Below are positions 8,592-16,584 of a DNA stretch of 23,622 nt, piece after piece (position 1 is the stretch's first letter; each line of letters starts with the position of its first letter). Made by a program: the position numbers and the translations under genes. The notes beneath the pieces were generated by a model. That model was not told where the DNA came from. It ran no database searches and was given only the letters and a program-made list of their open reading frames with translations. The stretch is from contig CAYZMS010000044.1 of assembly GCA_964479625.1 (NCBI GenBank), positions 1 through 23,622 on the forward strand, written 5' to 3'. Source of the DNA: CAYZMS01 sp964479625. Its GTDB lineage: Bacteria; Bacteroidota; Bacteroidia; Chitinophagales; Saprospiraceae.

Positions 8592-9476
8592 TTAGGTACG
8601 GTCCCCTCCAAGTTTAACAGAAGCCAAGCGTTGTTTATCAAAAAAATACAAGAGGTCCGAAATCCGTTCTTTCAGGTCTGCGCGGTCCACAATGAAATCA
8701 AGAAACCCATGCTCTAGCAAGAACTCGGAAGTTTGGAACCCTTCGGGCAGGTCCCGTTTGATGGTCTCCTTGATCACCCTGGGGCCAGCAAATCCAATGA
8801 GTGCTTCGGGTTCTGCAAAGTTGACATCTCCTAACATGGCGAAGGAAGCGGTCACCCCACCGGTGGTTGGGTCTGTTAACATAGAAAAATAGGGTACGCC
8901 GCTTTTTGCAAGCCGGGTCAATTTTACAGAAGTTTTGGCCAGCTGCATCAGGGAAAAAGCAGCCTCCATCATACGAGCTCCTCCTGATTTCGAGATAAGT
9001 AAAAATGGGGTTTCTGTTTCCAGGGCGAGGTCAATGGCCCTGGAGATACGCTCTCCCACCACCGAGCCCATAGACCCCCCTATAAAGCTGAAATCCATCG
9101 CCGCTATGAGCAGGTTTTTTCGGTTCACCTTTCCCTGAGCCACAGTAATGGCATCGGTAATGTGCCTGTTTTTTTTGTAAGCTTGCTCCAGACGTTCAGG
9201 GTACGGTTTGAGATCGGTGAAATTCAAAACATCCTTGGATCGAAGATCCTCAAACAAGGTTTCGTAATTACCGTCAAACAAAAGTTCAAAATAGTCATGT
9301 GAACCAATGCGGACGTGATAATTGCATTTCGGGCACTTTAGGTAATGCTCTCTCAACTCCTTCATAGTACTGGTTTCCTTGCAACGCTTGCAGTTAAACC
9401 AAAGGCCTTCGGGAGTATCCTTTTTATTCCGCGTGGCGGTTTGAATACCGTCTTTTAGTCGTTTGAACCATCCCAT
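8592..9476 (-). CDS. accD: Acetyl-CoA carboxylase carboxyltransferase subunit beta
   Basis: AccD, with AccA, moves the carboxyl group from carboxybiotin-BCCP to acetyl-CoA, making malonyl-CoA for fatty acid synthesis. The 294-residue protein has the N-terminal four-cysteine zinc ribbon (Cys29, Cys32, Cys48, Cys51). The crotonase-like carboxyltransferase core follows with SKSGGARMMEAAFSLMQ, TDPTTGGVTASFAMLGD, ALIGFAGPRVIKETIK and FQTSEFLLEHGFLDFIV, the standard AccD blocks. Length is normal and nothing is missing. It is 108 bases downstream of hemE on the same strand, so it may share that transcript, although the gap could hold its own promoter. It converges with the DUF4230-like gene, with 35 bases between. 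Confidence 0.96.
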   Translation of the reverse strand: MGWFKRLKDGIQTATRNKKDTPEGLWFNCKRCKETSTMKELREHYLKCPKCNYHVRIGSHDYFELLFDGNYETLFEDLRSKDVLNFTDLKPYPERLEQAYKKNRHITDAITVAQGKVNRKNLLIAAMDFSFIGGSMGSVVGERISRAIDLALETETPFLLISKSGGARMMEAAFSLMQLAKTSVKLTRLAKSGVPYFSMLTDPTTGGVTASFAMLGDVNFAEPEALIGFAGPRVIKETIKRDLPEGFQTSEFLLEHGFLDFIVDRADLKERISDLLYFFDKQRLASVKLGGDRT

Positions 9477-9584
9477 AGATCAGTCTCCTTTTTTCCTCGC
9501 TTTGCGATTTAAGGTAAGGAAATTTCTGAGCTTGCAGATGAAATTCCTTCCTTTTGCCCTTCAAATTAAATCAACTATTCAGGG

Positions 9585-10610
9585 TCAATATCGAAAATTT
9601 TTAACGGCATTGACAAAAGCACGTACTCCTTCTAGGGGAGTGTCCGGGTAAACTCCGTGACCTAAGTTGGCAATGTGCTGCTCCTGGAAGCGTTCCAGCA
9701 TTTCAATGGTTGCCCTTTCTATTTGATCCGGCGGGGCGTACAACTGGCAAGGATCAAGGTTACCCTGAAGAGCTTTTCCACCCGTTCTTGATCGCGCCCA
9801 TTCAATGGGAAAATTCCAGTCGAGGCCAACAACCTGGCAATCAAGTTGAGCAAGTTCCTCCAGAGCGAACCAGGCTCCCTTTGCAAACAGGGTGAGCGGA
9901 ACCTCCTGAATGGCCTTTGCTATTCGGCTAAGTTGGGGTAGTGCGAATATTTTATACTGCTCTGGAGATAGAATACCCGCCCACGAATCAAAAACCTGGA
10001 CCAGATCAACCCCTGATCGGATTTGATGCTGCAGGTAAACGATGGTGGCCTCCGTGATCCGCTCCAGTAGGGCCATACTCAAGGAAGGCTCCTTGTACAA
10101 CATCCGCTTGGCTTTGGAAAATGTTTTACTCCCCTGCCCTTCCGCCATATAAGCAAAGATAGTCCAGGGAGCACCGGCAAAGCCGATCAGTGGAACCCTT
10201 CCATTCAGCCGTTTTTTGGTTTCGGTTATTGCCTGGTAAACATATGAAAGGTTTTCTGCAACCTCCTCAGGAGGAAGCAAGGTTTCTACATCCTTTCTTG
10301 ATTCGATCACCCTGGGAAATCGCGGTCCCTTTTTTTCAATCATTTCATAAGGCAAACCCAGCGCTTCCGGAATGACCAATATGTCGGAAAAAATAATTGC
10401 TGCATCTACCTCCAGGGCATCGATAGGCTGAATAGTCACCTCTGCCGCCAGGTCCGGCGTTTCCACCAATTCCTTGAATCCGGAAAGTTTAGCCCGAAGT
10501 GCACGGTACTCTGGAAGAATTCTTCCGGCCTGCCGCATGAGCCAAACGGGCGGCCGCTCCACCTTCTCTCCCCTGGCGACCCGAAGCAATAAATCATTCT
10601 GAAGTTGCAT
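9585..10610 (-). CDS. hemE: Uroporphyrinogen decarboxylase
   Basis: HemE removes the four acetate carboxyls of uroporphyrinogen III to give coproporphyrinogen III in heme synthesis. The 341-residue cytosolic TIM-barrel protein carries the two family signatures: PPVWLMRQAGRILPEYR near residues 21-37 and GFAGAPWTIFAYM near 143-155. FSDILVIPEALG, with the catalytic-site Asp region, and GHGVYPDTPLEGVRAFV at the end also match. Length is typical. The start has a good AAGGAG eight bases upstream (AAGGAGCGTTTATG when read on the minus strand). It is divergent from the symporter gene across 165 bases. accD follows on the same strand. Confidence 0.96.
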   Translation of the reverse strand: MQLQNDLLLRVARGEKVERPPVWLMRQAGRILPEYRALRAKLSGFKELVETPDLAAEVTIQPIDALEVDAAIIFSDILVIPEALGLPYEMIEKKGPRFPRVIESRKDVETLLPPEEVAENLSYVYQAITETKKRLNGRVPLIGFAGAPWTIFAYMAEGQGSKTFSKAKRMLYKEPSLSMALLERITEATIVYLQHQIRSGVDLVQVFDSWAGILSPEQYKIFALPQLSRIAKAIQEVPLTLFAKGAWFALEELAQLDCQVVGLDWNFPIEWARSRTGGKALQGNLDPCQLYAPPDQIERATIEMLERFQEQHIANLGHGVYPDTPLEGVRAFVNAVKNFRY

Positions 10611-10775
10611 AAACGCTCCTTGATATCCGCTGCAATTATAGAAAGAAAAGTTTAAACTAAAGCTTTATCAGTGTCAAACCGATCCCTTCTTACCCCGCTT
10701 AAAATGAATAAAAAAGTCTGTCTTTTTAGGCCAACTCGCGAATTTCTTTAATTTTAGCTGACTTAAAACATCCGT

Positions 10776-12221
10776 ATGAATAATATCCCTTTGCACATTC
10801 AGATTGTGATCGGCCTTGTTCTGGGTATAATTTACAGTTTTCTTTCAAGCTACCTGGGATGGAATCAATTCACCTTAAACTGGATTGATCCCTTTGGAGT
10901 CATATTCATTCGGTTATTGAAATTTATTGCAGTCCCGCTCGTCTTGTTTTCCATTATTTCAGGGGTTGCTAACCTCCCCGATCCCTCCCGACTTGGGGCA
11001 ATGGGTGCAAAAACACTCGCTGCTTACATTCTAACTACGATCATTGCGGTAATTTTGGGCCTGGCTGTGGTAAATGTATTCAAACCTGGAAATTCAATTG
11101 CAGAGGATCAGCGGATCAAGAACCGCATGAAATACGAGCTTTGGGTTGCTCAAACCGATGGTGTTGAGATACTGGACAAAAAAAATTATTTGACAGACCC
11201 GGAATACGCAGATTACCGTAATGCAGCCGAACAGGCGGTTGCTGATGAAGCAGAGCAAGCAGAAAGCGAGGACGTTGCAAAACGATTGGAATCCGCCCAA
11301 CAAATGGAAGGGGCCGGGCCCCTGCAAACCTTCGTGGAAATGGTGCCCGATAATATTTTTGCCGCCCTAACTGATAGTGGGAAAATGCTTCAGGTGATCT
11401 TTTTCGGTATCTTTTTTGGGATCGTTTTGCTGCTTATCCCCGTTGAGAAATCGGGCCCTATCAAGCAATTCGTAGAAGGAGTGGATGCTGTGTTCTTGAA
11501 AATGGTAGAAATCGTCATGGATGCCGCACCTTTTTTTGTGTTTTGCCTGATGGCGGGAATCATTGCGAAAATGGCTGACACTCCGGCAGAGGTTCTTGAA
11601 ATATTTAAGGGTTTGTTGAGCTATTCGTTGGTACTACTAGCTGGGTTATTTGCCATGATCTTTGTGATCTATCCTGCTATCCTACTGACCTTTGTTCGTA
11701 AGATTTCCTACATGGGTTTTTTCCGCCGGATCAGCCCTGCTCAGTTTTTAGCTTTTTCTACCAGCTCCAGTGCGGCAACACTGCCCGTCACTATCCAATG
11801 TGTAAGAGACAACTTGGGCGTATCTCAGAATGTGACCAACTTCGTCCTGCCTATCGGGGCTACTGTAAACATGGATGGAACCAGCCTTTACCAGGCGGTA
11901 GCCGTAGTTTTTATGGCTCAAATGCACATGGTCGATTTATCCATCGCCCAACAGATCACTATTGTCCTTACGGCTACCCTGGCCTCTATTGGTTCGGCTG
12001 CTGTTCCAAGTGCCGGTTTGGTAATGATGATCATTGTACTGCAATCGGTCGGTTTAAATCCAGCCTGGATTGCCATTATTTTCCCGGTTGATCGAATTCT
12101 GGATATGGTTCGAACAGTAGTAAACGTAACGGGGGATGCCACAGTGTCTACCCTGGTAGCTAAGTCCGAAGGAGAATTGGACGTACCTCCCCTTTCGGAA
12201 ATTGGTATCCAGCACACATAA
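10776..12221 (+). CDS. Dicarboxylate/amino acid:cation symporter (DAACS family)
   Basis: This is a 481-residue inner-membrane secondary transporter of the GltP/GltT/DctA type, which imports glutamate, aspartate or C4-dicarboxylates with Na+ or H+. Visible hallmarks are the serine-rich hairpin FSTSSSAATLP (327-337), the TM7 NMDGT motif (365-369), the second hairpin IGSAAVPSAGLV and the TM8 stretch DRILDMVRTVVNVTGD, which carries the Asp/Arg/Asn substrate and ion ligands. Eight TM segments plus two re-entrant loops can be placed. One oddity is a charged insert of roughly 80 residues (about 105-185, rich in Glu/Ala/Lys) between the early TM helices, longer than in GltP. The exact substrate is not decidable here. 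Confidence 0.93.
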   Translation: MNNIPLHIQIVIGLVLGIIYSFLSSYLGWNQFTLNWIDPFGVIFIRLLKFIAVPLVLFSIISGVANLPDPSRLGAMGAKTLAAYILTTIIAVILGLAVVNVFKPGNSIAEDQRIKNRMKYELWVAQTDGVEILDKKNYLTDPEYADYRNAAEQAVADEAEQAESEDVAKRLESAQQMEGAGPLQTFVEMVPDNIFAALTDSGKMLQVIFFGIFFGIVLLLIPVEKSGPIKQFVEGVDAVFLKMVEIVMDAAPFFVFCLMAGIIAKMADTPAEVLEIFKGLLSYSLVLLAGLFAMIFVIYPAILLTFVRKISYMGFFRRISPAQFLAFSTSSSAATLPVTIQCVRDNLGVSQNVTNFVLPIGATVNMDGTSLYQAVAVVFMAQMHMVDLSIAQQITIVLTATLASIGSAAVPSAGLVMMIIVLQSVGLNPAWIAIIFPVDRILDMVRTVVNVTGDATVSTLVAKSEGELDVPPLSEIGIQHT

Positions 12222-12295
12222 TCGGTCAAATCGGGAACAAAAGGGAACCTCCTTGCGTATTGTGGATGAATTTTTTTTTAAGTGATGGATACCTT

Positions 12296-13630
12296 ATGAA
12301 AAATGCATGGATTGCAGGAGTTCTTGCCCTGCTTTTATTTTCAGCCGTAGGCTGTTTTACCTTTCCCAACAAGTATACGAAGCTTCCTCCCGGGCCCTAT
12401 CGCGCTGTCCTGAAACTGACCGATAAGCCGGTAAGTCCAAATCCCAAAGGAGAACCTTTACCCGAAAAAATGAACCTCCAGTTCGAGGAGGTTTCAAGAG
12501 GAGAACTGCCTTTCAACATGGAAGTCACTTACGTTACAGAAGATAGCTTCTACATAGAGATCATAAACGGAGAAGAGCGAATATTACTGGATGATATTAC
12601 CTTCGGCCGAGATAAATCCATGACCAAAGACACCGTGGTTATTGAGTTCCCGGTTTTCGATTCCTATATCAATGCCATATACGAAGAAAAGGTTATCGAA
12701 GGAGAGTGGGTGCTCCGCAATAAGGAAAATTATCGCATCCCTTTTGTAGCCTATCACGGGCAGGAATATCGCTTTACCACTCTAAAAAAGGTTCCGATTA
12801 CCGATATCAGTGGTAGATGGGCGGTACAATTTGGCATAGATACGGATGAGCCGTACCCTGCCATTGGGGAATTCAAGCAGGAGGACAATCATTTGACGGG
12901 TACCTTTCTAACTGAAACGGGGGATTATCGCTTCCTCGAGGGCACCCTTCAGGCAGATAAGCTTTACCTTTCTACTTTTGACGGGGCCCACGCCTATCTT
13001 TTTGAAGGAAAAGTACAGGAGGATGGTACCCTTATCGGCAGTTTTCGATCAGGTACACATTATAAAACCCTCTGGGAAGCACAAAAGAATGAAAAGGCGG
13101 TTTTAACCCATCCAGATAGTCTTACCTTTCTCAAACCCGGCTACGAACGTTTTGATTTTGCCTTCCCTACTCCCGAAGGAAGTACGATCACGCCCTACGA
13201 CCCGGAACGGGAAGGAAAAGTAAGGATCTTCCAGATTTTCGGCACCTGGTGCCCAAACTGCCGGGACGAAACAGCGTTTTTGACAATGTACCTAAAAGAT
13301 CACCCCGAGCAGGATATTTCGGTAGTTGCCCTCGCCTTTGAACGCCATACCAGTCCGGAAAAAGCCTGGAATGCGATTAATACCTATCGAGATCAATTGG
13401 ATATTCCGTACCCCATCGTCTGGGCCGGGTCATCTGATAAACAAGCTACTGCTGAGGCCCTGCCAATGCTAAGCTCTATCGTTTCTTTTCCCACTTTGAT
13501 CATTATGGATCAAAATGATGAGATCGTTCGAATTCATACGGGGTTTTCCGGGCCGGCGACCAGCGAGTATCAGGCATTTACTCGGAAGTTTAGTGAATTA
13601 ATGCAGCAATTGACCGAGGAACCCGGTTGA
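12296..13630 (+). CDS. Lipoprotein with C-terminal TlpA-type thioredoxin domain
   Basis: I start at the ATG at 12296 (444 residues), because it gives a clean lipoprotein signal: basic start, hydrophobic core and lipobox SAVGC with the acylated Cys at 20. The upstream start at 12260 would bury this. The last ~150 residues are a thioredoxin fold of the TlpA/ResA type: FQIFGTWCPNCRDE with CxxC at Cys319/Cys322, then a cis-Pro region SFPTLIIMD. Proteins like this reduce disulfides in the periplasm. The middle (about 25-290) is beta-rich and I do not recognise it; the DISGRWAVQF and KQEDNHLTGTF segments look like a lipocalin-type or repeat-strand barrel as in several Bacteroidota TlpA lipoproteins. 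It follows the symporter by 74 bases and may share its transcript. Confidence 0.85.
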   Translation: MKNAWIAGVLALLLFSAVGCFTFPNKYTKLPPGPYRAVLKLTDKPVSPNPKGEPLPEKMNLQFEEVSRGELPFNMEVTYVTEDSFYIEIINGEERILLDDITFGRDKSMTKDTVVIEFPVFDSYINAIYEEKVIEGEWVLRNKENYRIPFVAYHGQEYRFTTLKKVPITDISGRWAVQFGIDTDEPYPAIGEFKQEDNHLTGTFLTETGDYRFLEGTLQADKLYLSTFDGAHAYLFEGKVQEDGTLIGSFRSGTHYKTLWEAQKNEKAVLTHPDSLTFLKPGYERFDFAFPTPEGSTITPYDPEREGKVRIFQIFGTWCPNCRDETAFLTMYLKDHPEQDISVVALAFERHTSPEKAWNAINTYRDQLDIPYPIVWAGSSDKQATAEALPMLSSIVSFPTLIIMDQNDEIVRIHTGFSGPATSEYQAFTRKFSELMQQLTEEPG

Positions 13631-13656
13631 TCAATAAACTGTGGCCTTACAATTTC

Positions 13657-13686
13657 TTGGTTTTCGGCAGGATAAACGTAAATTTG
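13657..13686 (+). promoter_or_regulatory. Bacteroidota-type promoter for the TIR-TPR-SDR gene
   Basis: TTG at 13657-13659 and TAAATTTG at 13679-13686 are separated by 19 bases. This matches the Flavobacterium/Bacteroides consensus (TTG at -33, TAnnTTTG at -7, spacing 17-23) exactly. Transcription would begin near 13693, leaving a leader of about 80 bases before the ATG at 13775. It implies the gene is transcribed separately from the upstream lipoprotein. Confidence 0.6.
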
Positions 13687-13774
13687 GGCAGAATCTCACG
13701 AACGGGCCACTTCCCCTACTTTCGAAATAAAAAGCTGGATAGAAGCCTGCTTCGTTCATGATAACCCAATAACC

Positions 13775-16507
13775 ATGACCCATTCCAGGAATATTGCTCT
13801 CGCTTACTGTATTGATAACCTTAATGTTGCAGAAGCCATTACTAATACACTTAGCGACACCCCTTATCGTTTCGAGCATTTTTATTGTAAAAAGGACGAA
13901 AGTGCTGCCCCACTTGCTCAGCAACTGGAGGACTTCACAGGTACGATCATCCTCCTGATAAGCGATAATTTTCTAAGGTCGCTACATTGTATGCAGGGAT
14001 CCCTTCAGTTGCTACAGCAAAAAAATGAACAAATCCTGCCCCTGGTAGTAGACGGTAGACGATATGACGATCTAAAAGGAACTGTGGATATTATCCCCAC
14101 TCGGTTCGAAAAAATAGGGGATATAATTCCGTATATTAATTATTGGCAAAATCAGTACCTCGACCTTCGCAGCCAAAGGCGTCGCCTGGAAGGAGAAGAA
14201 GATTATGACCGGGAGGTTTTAGGTGCTCATATCCGAAACTTGCGGCAAGTTTCCAGTGAGGCCAGTGAGTTCTTACGCGTTCTTCGTAACACCCCTCATT
14301 ACCCGCTAAGCGAATTCTCGGAAGATCATTTTCGCTTGTTGTTCGAAGCAATGGAGGAAGAAGAAAGTTGGGAATCATTCAAAAACAATCACCCTCAGCC
14401 TCAACTACAATTGGAAACAGAATCCAGGGATATGCCAGAAGAGCAAGAGGACGAAACCAAAGACCTACTCCATTCCAAACAGGAAGATCAAGTCGAAGAC
14501 CCCATTGTAGAACAAACCCTAAACAAAATCCCAGGCATGGAAATGTTAGAAGGGAGGGAAAATATTGCCAAAATAATTGGTGGCCGCCTGGGCGAAAAGG
14601 TCGATTTTAATCAGTTCAAAAAAGAGGCAGCGGAATCGGAAAGCATTACCGAGCACACCCTTCAGGATCAAATCATTGAAGAGGAGATCGAAGAGCCCGC
14701 TGAAGAGGAACAGGAGGAAATCGGGACTATTTCAACACCCAATGAATCTGCTTTTCCCGAAGAAGAAAAAAAGCTACCTGCCAACGAGGCCGGTTCCTTT
14801 TTCGAATCACCTGAACACCTTTCTGATCCCTCTGTTTCGGAAACTAATTTGGAATTAGAACGACCTAATGATCAACAGCCTGCGGATCCTTTGGAACGGG
14901 CCAATGAACTGCTAGCCGACGGAAGAGTCCAAGAAGGCCTAATGCTGTTACAGGAAGGGATCCATCAACAGCCTGAACGAAATGATCTGCGGTACCAGTA
15001 TGCCTTACATCTCGCTCAAAATGGTTCCAATATTGATCAGGCAATGGAAGAGCTGGAGGTAGTGCTATCCAATGATCCCGGCCATGTTGACGCACAATTC
15101 CTCATGGGCGAACTAGCCGAGCTTAAAGGCGATTTTTCCAAAGCGGCTGCCAATTATCAAAAAGTCGCTGATCTGGATGAAACCTTCCCGGATATCTATT
15201 ATCGCCTCGGGATACTGCATGTTGCCAACCTGGAGGATTTCGAACAAGCCGCCAAATATTTCAAAAAGGCCGTAAAACATAAACCTGAACATGTTGATGC
15301 CCAATATCAATATGGACTTCTGCTTGGCGAACAACTTAAAAAGCCAAACAAGGCCATAGATGCTTTCGAAAAAACCCTGGAATTACAATACAACCACCCC
15401 TTTGCCAACTATGACCTTGCTCTGTTATTCCACCAAAAAGGAGAGTTTAAAAGGGCCCGTCGGTACTACCAAAGGGCAATAGAAATCAACCCCGAGTTAA
15501 AAACTCCCGAGAATGACGCGGCTTTTTTCGAAGCACCTAATGCAGAAGTGAAAAAAGCAGAACTACCTTCCTCAGCCGAAACTGCCCCGCAACCATCTAC
15601 CTTAACCAGTCAGCTGACCGTGGAGGAGGAAGGGGGGACAGAAGCAAGTATGCTAGCTTCCTTAAAGCGAAACATTTCCCGACTGGAAGAACTCCTGATC
15701 GAACGTAAGGCTGAAGTGAAAAAGAAAGAAATGCCGACAGTGGACCAAACGGTATTGGTAAGTGGAGCGACTTCTGGAATTGGCCGGGCGATTGCAGCAA
15801 TATTTGCCGAAAAAGGATATCGCGTAATCATCACCGGCCGGCGGCAGGATCGGCTGGAAGCTCTGCAACAAGAGTGGCGGGAAGCCTTTGGTGCTGAAGT
15901 CCTGCCCTTACAATTTGATGTTCGAGAAGCCGAAACCGTTAAACAAGCAGTTATAGACCTCCCCGAGCCCTGGCAAAAAGTAGACCTGCTTATTAACAAT
16001 GCGGGAAAAGCAAGAGGCCTGGCCCCCATTCACGAGGGCGAGCTCGATCATTGGGAGGAAATGATCGATACTAATTTGAAAGGCCTGCTTTACCTTACCC
16101 GGGCAGTGGCTCCAGGAATGGTTAAACGGCAATCGGGACACATTATCAATGTAGGGTCTATCGCAGGAAAGGAGGTCTATCCCCAGGGAAATGTCTATTG
16201 TGCCACCAAGTTTGCAGTAGATGCTCTTACCAAAGCTATGCGAATGGACCTTCACAAGTACAATATTCGGGTTAGCCAGGTGAGCCCGGGTCATGTGGAA
16301 GAGACGGAATTTGCACTGGTGCGATTCGACGGTGACGAGGAACGCGCCAAGATCTATGAAGATTTTCAACCTGTTACCTCAAAGGATGTGGCAGAGATCA
16401 TATACTTCATGGCGACCAGGCCCGCCCATGTCAATATCCAGGATACACTAGTAATGGGTACCCAGCAGGCTTCAGCTACCATTATCGACCGCTCAGGAAG
16501 AGCGTAG
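13775..16507 (+). CDS. TIR-like / TPR / short-chain dehydrogenase fusion protein
   Basis: One uninterrupted 910-residue frame carries three modules. Residues ~5-125 look like a TIR domain: an opening beta strand, LLISDNFLRS and a core strand ILPLVV. The usual WCxxE motif reads HCMQG (71-75), so the catalytic Glu of TIR NADases is Gly75. Residues ~195-370 are a low-complexity, Glu-rich linker. Residues ~372-575 hold about five TPR units (ANELLADGRVQEGLMLL, then AKYFKKAVKHKPEHVDAQ and similar). Residues ~657-905 are a classical SDR: GATSGIG (664-670), TGRR suggesting NADP(H), NNAG (741-744), Asn767, Ser795, Tyr808 and Lys812. The SDR is closest in look to the YdfG-type 3-hydroxy acid/serine dehydrogenases. 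It seems catalytically intact, so the fusion may bring redox chemistry to a TIR/TPR scaffold. Substrate and role are unknown. An ATG at 15731 could also yield the SDR alone. Confidence 0.88.
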   Translation: MTHSRNIALAYCIDNLNVAEAITNTLSDTPYRFEHFYCKKDESAAPLAQQLEDFTGTIILLISDNFLRSLHCMQGSLQLLQQKNEQILPLVVDGRRYDDLKGTVDIIPTRFEKIGDIIPYINYWQNQYLDLRSQRRRLEGEEDYDREVLGAHIRNLRQVSSEASEFLRVLRNTPHYPLSEFSEDHFRLLFEAMEEEESWESFKNNHPQPQLQLETESRDMPEEQEDETKDLLHSKQEDQVEDPIVEQTLNKIPGMEMLEGRENIAKIIGGRLGEKVDFNQFKKEAAESESITEHTLQDQIIEEEIEEPAEEEQEEIGTISTPNESAFPEEEKKLPANEAGSFFESPEHLSDPSVSETNLELERPNDQQPADPLERANELLADGRVQEGLMLLQEGIHQQPERNDLRYQYALHLAQNGSNIDQAMEELEVVLSNDPGHVDAQFLMGELAELKGDFSKAAANYQKVADLDETFPDIYYRLGILHVANLEDFEQAAKYFKKAVKHKPEHVDAQYQYGLLLGEQLKKPNKAIDAFEKTLELQYNHPFANYDLALLFHQKGEFKRARRYYQRAIEINPELKTPENDAAFFEAPNAEVKKAELPSSAETAPQPSTLTSQLTVEEEGGTEASMLASLKRNISRLEELLIERKAEVKKKEMPTVDQTVLVSGATSGIGRAIAAIFAEKGYRVIITGRRQDRLEALQQEWREAFGAEVLPLQFDVREAETVKQAVIDLPEPWQKVDLLINNAGKARGLAPIHEGELDHWEEMIDTNLKGLLYLTRAVAPGMVKRQSGHIINVGSIAGKEVYPQGNVYCATKFAVDALTKAMRMDLHKYNIRVSQVSPGHVEETEFALVRFDGDEERAKIYEDFQPVTSKDVAEIIYFMATRPAHVNIQDTLVMGTQQASATIIDRSGRA

Positions 16508-16525
16508 GTGAAAAGTAAAAATAAG

Positions 16526-16559
16526 GAATGCTCAATGGGGGGGGGCTCATTGAGCATTC
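16526..16559. terminator. Bidirectional hairpin terminator with poly-G loop
   Basis: GAATGCTCAATG (16526-16537) pairs perfectly with CATTGAGCATTC (16548-16559). A-T pairs just outside extend it, with TTTGTT following on the plus strand. The 10-base loop is GGGGGGGGCT, making a run of nine G when the last stem base is counted. It sits between the convergent TIR-TPR-SDR gene and pgi and can serve both. Confidence 0.8.
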
Positions 16560-16584
16560 TTTGTTATAGCGTGATAATAGCTTT

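Noticed and set aside
10611..10775. TTGACA-like and TAAACT-like hexamers upstream of hemE, and TAATTTTA upstream of the symporter
   Set aside because: Bacteroidota do not use the classical -35/-10 pair, and the TAnnTTTG match lacks a spaced TTG; too weak to call promoters.
13631..13924. 97-codon minus-strand frame before the TIR-TPR-SDR gene
   Set aside because: It overlaps the promoter and the first codons of that gene and reads as noise.
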